Source: DATBDM01 sp036269915
GTDB lineage: Bacteria > Actinomycetota > Thermoleophilia > Solirubrobacterales > Solirubrobacteraceae
DNA length: 9,686 bases
Direction: 5' to 3'
Assembly (NCBI GenBank): GCA_036269915.1
Contig: DATBDM010000312.1
Coordinates: 1-9,686 of the forward strand
Numbering within the stretch: the stretch's first letter is position 1; each line of letters opens with the position of its first letter. Below, piece by piece: positions 6,478-9,686 of this stretch. The notes below the pieces were generated by a model. It did no database searches. It was not told the DNA's origin and worked only from the letters and a program-made list of their open reading frames with translations. Both the position numbers and the translations under genes were made by a program.

Positions 6478-6725
6478 TCACCGTGTTCGGGCGTCCCGGC
6501 TGCGCCCTGAGCCAGATGCTGCGGCGCCGGCTCGACCGCCGGGGCATCCCATACCGCTACGTCGACATCGACCGCGACCCGTCCGCGCGGTCCCGGCTCG
6601 CCTGGGTGACCGGCGGCCGGGTTCGCAGCCCGACGGTGGCGGTCGACGGCAAGGTGCTCGTGCAACCGACGAACGAGGAGCTCGAATGGACGCTGCGAAG
6701 CAGCGGGCTCGCCCGCACCGCGTGA
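6474..6725 (+). CDS. Glutaredoxin/mycoredoxin-like protein with CxxS active site
   Basis: An 83-residue thioredoxin-fold protein. It starts MITVFGRPGCALS, so the redox motif is C10-A-L-S13 rather than CxxC. The helix QMLRRRLDRRGIPYRYVDID follows, then VRSPTVAVDGKVLV with cis-Pro at 53 and a C-terminal TNEELEWTL helix, the arrangement of mycoredoxins and NrdH-type proteins. With one cysteine it can only act by a monothiol mechanism, for example by forming or resolving a mixed disulfide with mycothiol or another low-molecular-weight thiol (inference). It sits between the peroxiredoxin and the phosphoesterase-like gene with 4-base overlaps on both sides, so the three are translationally coupled. 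It is the natural candidate to resolve the single-cysteine peroxiredoxin. Confidence 0.85.
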   Translation: MITVFGRPGCALSQMLRRRLDRRGIPYRYVDIDRDPSARSRLAWVTGGRVRSPTVAVDGKVLVQPTNEELEWTLRSSGLARTA

Positions 6726-7423
6726 CTCGGGTGCTCTGCGCGGCCGAGGCGCGCGGCGCGACGGACGCGGTGGACGCGCTGCTGCACGCGGCCGCCGAGA
6801 TGGACGTCCAAGGGATCGCCCTGGTCGGCGACCTCAGCGGCGGCGAGCCGGCCGAGCGGCCGGCGCAGTTCCGCTCGCTATTCCGTGCGCTCGGCGCCAC
6901 GCGGCTGGACACGTACTGGGTGCCCGGGCCGTCCGACGCGCCGGTGGGCGCCTACCTGCGCGAGGCCCACAACATCGAGATCGCCTACCCGTTCCTGCAC
7001 GGCGTGCACGGCACGGCGGCGTTCGCGCCGGGCACCGTGCTGGTGGCCGGCTTCGGCGGCGAGGTGGTCGACGACCCGAGCGGCGAGCGCGACGAGGTCG
7101 ACCGCCTGCGCTACCCGCGCTGGGAGGTCGAGTACCGGCTCAAGCTGATCGGGCGCGAGCTGTCCGAGCACGAGCAGCCGATCCTCCTGTTCGCCACTCG
7201 GCCGGCCCACAAAGGCACCGGCGTGGCCGGCAGCGAGGCGCTGGCGGAGATGGCCGCGACGCTCCGCGCCCGGCTGGTCGTGTGCGGGGGCGAGCGCGGC
7301 ACGATGACCATCGGCCGTACGCTGGTCGTCTCGCCCGGGCCGCTGGCCGACGGCTCCTACGCGATCGCCGACCTGCACTCACGCTCGGCGGAGCTCTCAG
7401 AGCTTTCGGGCTCGGCTCGCTGA
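6722..7423 (+). CDS. Metallophosphoesterase-fold protein lacking most metal ligands
   Basis: The 233-residue protein has the calcineurin-like phosphoesterase outline: a first strand RVLCAAEARG, GIALVGDL (31-38), YWVPGPSDAP (65-74), VLVAGFGGEV, a LLFATRPAHKG strand (155-165), LVVCGGERG (185-193) and a closing VVSPGPLADGSYAIADL. The motifs that normally bind metal are altered: the D-x-H-G opening is AAEARG, GN-H-D is GPSD, and the G-H-T-H block is GGERG. Only GD (36-37) and H163 clearly remain. It may bind a ligand without hydrolysis or use a changed site. A longer frame from ATG 6686 is possible, but GTG 6722 makes a GTGA overlap with the glutaredoxin stop, the pattern of the whole operon, and is preferred. 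Its last 27 bases overlap the end of the opposing SAM hydrolase gene. Confidence 0.75.
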   Translation: MTRVLCAAEARGATDAVDALLHAAAEMDVQGIALVGDLSGGEPAERPAQFRSLFRALGATRLDTYWVPGPSDAPVGAYLREAHNIEIAYPFLHGVHGTAAFAPGTVLVAGFGGEVVDDPSGERDEVDRLRYPRWEVEYRLKLIGRELSEHEQPILLFATRPAHKGTGVAGSEALAEMAATLRARLVVCGGERGTMTIGRTLVVSPGPLADGSYAIADLHSRSAELSELSGSAR

Positions 7424-8173
7424 GGCAAGCCGGGCCGGGCGCAACCGGATCGACGTCCCGGGGCGCGGCCGGGCGAACCGCTCGGCCGCGCTTCCGCCGC
7501 CCAGGCTGATGGCGGCGAACGGGCACGCGGGCTCGCCGGCGGCGACCACGAGTTCGCCCTCCGCCACCGGGCGGCCGAGGCGCGCTAGCGTGGCCGGCGC
7601 GGAGACGTCCCCGATGCGCACCTGCACGCGCGACCCCAGCGCGCCCGGCAGCTCGGCGATCGTGGTCGTGATGTCGCCCGCCGCGTCCACGTAGGCCACG
7701 ACGCGCTCGGGCAGCCGCGGGACGCAGGCGCGCGGCACCTCGCCGCAGAGCGCATGCGGGTGGCGCCGGTGCATGTGCCCGACGGCCACCGGCAGCCCCT
7801 CGCGCGGGCGCAGCGGCGAGCCGCCCGAAGTCACGTCGAGCCGGCGGAGCGCGATCAGCGCATCCACGGCGAACGACCACGAGTAGCCGCTGTCGGGGCC
7901 GACGATCCACACGCCACCCCGGCTGCGGCCGGCCCACAGCGGGTCGCCAGGGGCGTCGGGCGCACCGACGTCGTGGGCGACGATGCGGTCCGGCGGCCCC
8001 TCGCCGAGCGCCAGGCGCGCCACGCAGAAGCCGGCGGCGAGCGTGTCGCCGGTGGCCACCGGCGTGAGGTGCACGACGCAGTCGGGCGCGGCGAGCTCGA
8101 GCCGCTGGATCAGCTCCGCGTGGGCGAGGTCGCCCGGGCCGTAGTCGGCGACGATCTGGACCAGGCGGCTCAT
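7397..8173 (-). CDS. SAM hydroxide adenosyltransferase / SAM hydrolase-like (DUF62 family)
   Basis: The 258-residue protein belongs to the S-adenosyl-L-methionine hydroxide adenosyltransferase family (SAM_adeno_trans, former DUF62), which splits SAM into adenosine and methionine; halogenases are distant relatives. The N-terminus VQIVADYGPGDLAHAEL places D10, G14 and D15 where the family binds the ribose, followed by DTLAAGF (43-49). GPDSGYSWSF (92-101) matches the family GPxNG loop with Ser for Asn. ERVVAYVDAAGDITTTI (156-172) corresponds to the D-x-x-G-N strand with Asp for Asn. The frame extends to 8377, but the ATG at 8173 precedes the first strand and forms an ATGA overlap with the protease stop, so it is preferred. 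The C-terminus, after about residue 235, is basic and low in complexity. Confidence 0.85.
   Translation of the reverse strand: MSRLVQIVADYGPGDLAHAELIQRLELAAPDCVVHLTPVATGDTLAAGFCVARLALGEGPPDRIVAHDVGAPDAPGDPLWAGRSRGGVWIVGPDSGYSWSFAVDALIALRRLDVTSGGSPLRPREGLPVAVGHMHRRHPHALCGEVPRACVPRLPERVVAYVDAAGDITTTIAELPGALGSRVQVRIGDVSAPATLARLGRPVAEGELVVAAGEPACPFAAISLGGGSAAERFARPRPGTSIRLRPARLASASRARKL
7400..7413. terminator. Weak hairpin inside the convergent gene overlap
   Basis: GAGCT-TTCG-GGCTC on the plus strand can form four Watson-Crick pairs plus one G-T pair around a TTCG loop, a tetraloop type that stabilises RNA. It lies within the 7397-7423 overlap of two convergent genes, where transcripts of both must end. 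No T-run follows and the stem is short, so the role is only suggested by position. Confidence 0.25.
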
Positions 8174-9021
8174 CTCGGACCGGACGACGTGCGCGCGCCG
8201 CGCCCCGCCGGCAGCCCGGGGCGAGCCGGGCCGGGGACGTACTCGACGGCGGGGGCGCGCCCGCGCGGTTGGGGATACAGGGTGAGCAGCTCGCGCTCGA
8301 TCTCGCCGACGCCGACCCGCACGGGCAGACCCAGCAGCCGAAGGTCGGGCGCCTGCAGCGCGTGGTCGTGGGTCCACGTGCCGGTGGACAGCAGGTGCGC
8401 CGCGGCCCGGGCCTTCGACGGCTCCATCCGGCGCTCGAGCAGCCGGGTGGTGAACCCCTCCACCTGGGCGATCGCCTTGCGGCCGACGTCCGCCATCAGC
8501 AGCGTGCGGTCCTCGTGGTCGCCGGGCATCCCTGCGACCTCGACGAACGACGCGGCGGCGATCTGGTCGAGCTGGGGATCGACCGGTCCGAGCGAAGCGT
8601 GCGCGTCGATGACGATCTCGTCGCAGGCCAGCGCGATGAGTGTGCCGCCGCTCATCGCGTAGTGCGGCACCACGGCGGTGACCTCGGCGTCGTGGTCGGC
8701 CAGCGCCGAGGCGATCTGGCGCGCGGCGATCACCATCCCGCCCGGCGTGTGCAGGATGATCTCGATCGGGCGGCCCGACGGCGTCTCACGGATCGCCCGC
8801 AGCACGCTCTCGGCGTCGTCGATGTCGATGAAGCGCACGAGCGGGAAGCCGAGTAGCGCCATCGTCTCCTGCCGGTGGATCAGCGTGATGACCGTCGCGC
8901 TGCGCTGCCGCGAGATGTGGCTCAGCGCACGGCGGCGCTGGATGATGAGCATCTGCCGGGCCACCGCGGGCTGGAGCGACGCCAGGATGAAGAACAGCCA
9001 GAGCAGGCTGAGCGGATCCAT
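8170..9021 (-). CDS. Membrane-anchored ClpP-class serine protease (SDH_sah family)
   Basis: This 283-residue protein matches the serine dehydrogenase proteinase (SDH_sah) family of ClpP/crotonase-fold proteases. A single N-terminal membrane helix (about 5-20, LSLLWLFFILASLQPAV) is followed by a basic stretch, ITLIHRQETMALLGFPLVRFIDI (about 45-67), the oxyanion-side loop HTPGG (91-95), the nucleophile motif AMSGGT with Ser124, GPVDPQL (145-151) and WTHDH (216-220). Key residues of the family are present and the length is normal, so it is likely an active protease at the cytoplasmic face of the membrane. The C-terminal 30 residues are Pro/Gly/Arg-rich and variable. ATG 9021 is the first start after an in-frame TAG at 9028. 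GAGGAGG at 9033-9039 serves it. It overlaps the SAM hydrolase start by 4 bases. Confidence 0.93.
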   Translation of the reverse strand: MDPLSLLWLFFILASLQPAVARQMLIIQRRRALSHISRQRSATVITLIHRQETMALLGFPLVRFIDIDDAESVLRAIRETPSGRPIEIILHTPGGMVIAARQIASALADHDAEVTAVVPHYAMSGGTLIALACDEIVIDAHASLGPVDPQLDQIAAASFVEVAGMPGDHEDRTLLMADVGRKAIAQVEGFTTRLLERRMEPSKARAAAHLLSTGTWTHDHALQAPDLRLLGLPVRVGVGEIERELLTLYPQPRGRAPAVEYVPGPARPGLPAGRGARTSSGPR

Positions 9022-9027
9022 GGCGGT

Positions 9028-9192
9028 CTAGTCCTCCTCATCGGGGACGAGGAATCCGGCCGCCGGGGCTACCACCAGCGGCTCGGACCGCGCCAGCTCC
9101 TGATCGGCACGGATCACGTGGACGACCCCAGCGGTACCTCCCCGACGACGTGGCGCATGGGCATCGGCCGGGTGTGCGGGGTCACTCCACAT
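9028..9192 (-). CDS. Small hypothetical protein upstream of the protease
   Basis: A 54-residue ORF from ATG 9192 to TAG 9028 fills the space between the dehydratase-like gene, whose last 11 bases it overlaps, and the protease. The C-terminal part (VVHVIRADQELARSE, then PLVVAPAAGFLVPDEED) has coding-like composition with an acidic tail. The N-terminal part is Arg/Pro-rich and less convincing, so a shorter form from GTG 9117 (30 residues) is possible. I recognise no family. It is in the same frame as the protease, separated by the TAG and two codons. The overlap with the protease ribosome site would couple their translation. Confidence 0.35.
   Translation of the reverse strand: MWSDPAHPADAHAPRRRGGTAGVVHVIRADQELARSEPLVVAPAAGFLVPDEED
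9033..9039 (-). promoter_or_regulatory. Ribosome binding site of the protease gene
   Basis: GAGGAGG on the minus strand lies 11 bases before the ATG at 9021, a slightly long spacing. It also encodes the last Glu-Glu-Asp codons of the small upstream ORF, whose TAG sits between this site and the start. Confidence 0.65.
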
Positions 9193-9433
9193 CGCCCATG
9201 GCCGCGTCCACCTTCGCGGCCAGGCGCCGCTCGGCATCGGTGATGCCCGCGTGGTGGGGGTTGGAGATGGTGATGCTGACCCGGTTGAATTCCGAGATGC
9301 ACATGTCCGGCCGGCGGAAGTGGTCCTCCGCCGCCGCCGCGATGCGCTCGAGCAGCCGGAACGCCTCGTCGAAGTCGCGCATCATCACGTCGCGGACGAG
9401 CGCGTCGCCGACGAGCCGCCACCGGGTGCTCAT
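9182..9433 (-). CDS. Pterin-4a-carbinolamine dehydratase-like protein, altered active site
   Basis: The 83 residues from ATG 9433 follow the pterin-4a-carbinolamine dehydratase (PCD/DCoH) fold: RWRLVGDALVRDVMMRDF (4-21), the helix EAFRLLERIAAAAEDHF, then RRPDMCISEFNRVSITIS and AGITDAERRLAAKVDAAM. PCD normally dehydrates 4a-hydroxytetrahydrobiopterin using a His-His-Pro motif; here that site reads R40-R41-P42, and the later T-H-D/S segment reads N-P-H-H. The first helix of typical PCDs (about 15-20 residues) is missing from this start. The frame remains open upstream to a TTG at 9538, adding a reasonable-looking segment (IEADVDRGRLLYLRFDG), so the start is uncertain; GTG codons at 9436 and 9439 are also possible. 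Fold call fairly sure, activity doubtful. Confidence 0.7.
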   Translation of the reverse strand: MSTRWRLVGDALVRDVMMRDFDEAFRLLERIAAAAEDHFRRPDMCISEFNRVSITISNPHHAGITDAERRLAAKVDAAMGDVE

Positions 9434-9494
9434 CACCACGGCTGCACCAGCCCCGTGGTCGCCGTCGAAGCGCAGGTAGAGCAGGCGGCCGCGA

Positions 9495-9605
9495 TCAACG
9501 TCGGCCTCGATGAGGTGCGTGGCGCGCGAGCGCGGCAATCCACATGCGGGCCGCTTCCACGTCCGATCGCGAGATCACACCGCGAACCACGAGCTCGACG
9601 GTCAG
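9495..9605 (-). pseudogene. Truncated HPF/RaiA-like N-terminal fragment
   Basis: Directly after the thioredoxin stop (9602-9604) a minus-strand frame reads TVELVVRGVISRSDVEAAR, then MWIAALARHAPHR, and ends at TGA 9495-9497. The first strand VELVVRG followed by a helix ending IAALARHAP resembles the start of ribosome hibernation promoting factor / sigma-54-modulation domains in actinobacteria. The remaining two-thirds of that domain is missing. CTG at 9605 would overlap the thioredoxin TGA (CTGA); GTG at 9590 is the first conventional start (31 residues). A one-base shift near 9515 would carry the reading into the open frame before the dehydratase-like gene. It is probably a decayed gene; the family match is by eye only. 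Confidence 0.35.
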
Positions 9606-9686
9606 CTCGTCCGTACGGGGTTCAGATGGGGGTCGAGCCACTCGCGCAGCGTTCGTTCGGGGACCGCGCCGACGAGCCGGTCGACG
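9602..9686 (-). CDS. Thioredoxin-like protein, C-terminal end only
   Basis: The last 85 bases of the window carry a minus-strand frame ending at TGA 9602-9604 with VDRLVGAVPERTLREWLDPH and a short tail. This is the ending typical of thioredoxins: a strand G-x-x-V-D-x-x-V-G-A followed by the C-terminal amphipathic helix with L-x-x-W-L. The redox site would be outside the window, so its state is unknown. It heads the minus-strand run leading to the dehydratase-like and protease genes. Confidence 0.65.
   Translation of the reverse strand, partial: VDRLVGAVPERTLREWLDPHLNPVRTS

Noticed and set aside
9019..9030. Stop-codon read-through joining the small ORF to the protease
   Set aside because: The protease has normal family length from ATG 9021 with its own ribosome site, and its membrane helix would be internal in a fusion.
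1..9686. CRISPR array, tRNA/rRNA genes, IS elements, attachment sites
   Set aside because: I saw no regularly spaced repeats, no cloverleaf-like sequence, no transposase or integrase motifs and no target duplications in any gap; nearly all bases are in coding sequence.

Overview
This window reads as a piece of a very GC-rich actinobacterial chromosome. Third codon positions are almost all G or C, GTG starts are common, and most neighbouring genes overlap by 4 bases. The mix of families (a thioredoxin-reductase-like flavoprotein without the redox cysteine pair, MpsC/DUF2294, a trehalose-synthase-like half protein, DUF2188, tandem USP, a SAM adenosyltransferase/hydrolase of the ADYGPGD type, a membrane-anchored SDH/ClpP-class protease) suggests class Thermoleophilia (Solirubrobacterales-like). 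That placement is inference from gene content. I see no rRNA, tRNA, CRISPR array, IS element or phage gene.

Layout. (1) 1-1287, plus strand: the 3' part of an FAD/NAD(P)H disulfide-reductase-fold oxidoreductase, ending at a strong bidirectional terminator-like hairpin (1290-1329). (2) 5680 down to 1338, minus strand: DUF2188 protein, F420/NADP-type oxidoreductase, a DUF2267-like remnant, a two-domain universal stress protein, an MpsC/DUF2294 protein, an MscS-type channel and a truncated trehalose-synthase-like protein. The first four are joined by 1-4 base overlaps; the last three follow after 74 bases and form a second tight group. (3) 5761-7423, plus strand: a single-cysteine peroxiredoxin, a CxxS glutaredoxin/mycoredoxin-like protein and a metallophosphoesterase-fold protein, each overlapping the next by 4 bases. 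(4) 9686 down to 7397, minus strand: thioredoxin C-terminus, a ribosome-hibernation-factor-like fragment, a pterin-carbinolamine-dehydratase-like protein, a small ORF, a membrane-anchored ClpP-class protease and a SAM hydrolase/adenosyltransferase. Units 2 and 3 diverge from an 80-base region (5681-5760) with an imperfect inverted repeat. Units 3 and 4 converge with a 27-base overlap of coding sequence.

Taken together the region looks like a stress, redox and dormancy-type accessory cluster: thiol and flavin redox proteins, a peroxide scavenger with a likely thiol partner, a USP, an osmotic channel, a membrane-potential-related protein and a trehalose-related protein. A recurring theme is family members that have lost signature catalytic residues (reductase without CxxC, half trehalose synthase, metallophosphoesterase without most metal ligands, dehydratase without the His-His pair), together with two small gene remnants. 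No single proven new system is visible. The Prx-Grx-phosphoesterase operon and the protease-SAM hydrolase pair are the most coherent candidates for functional units.
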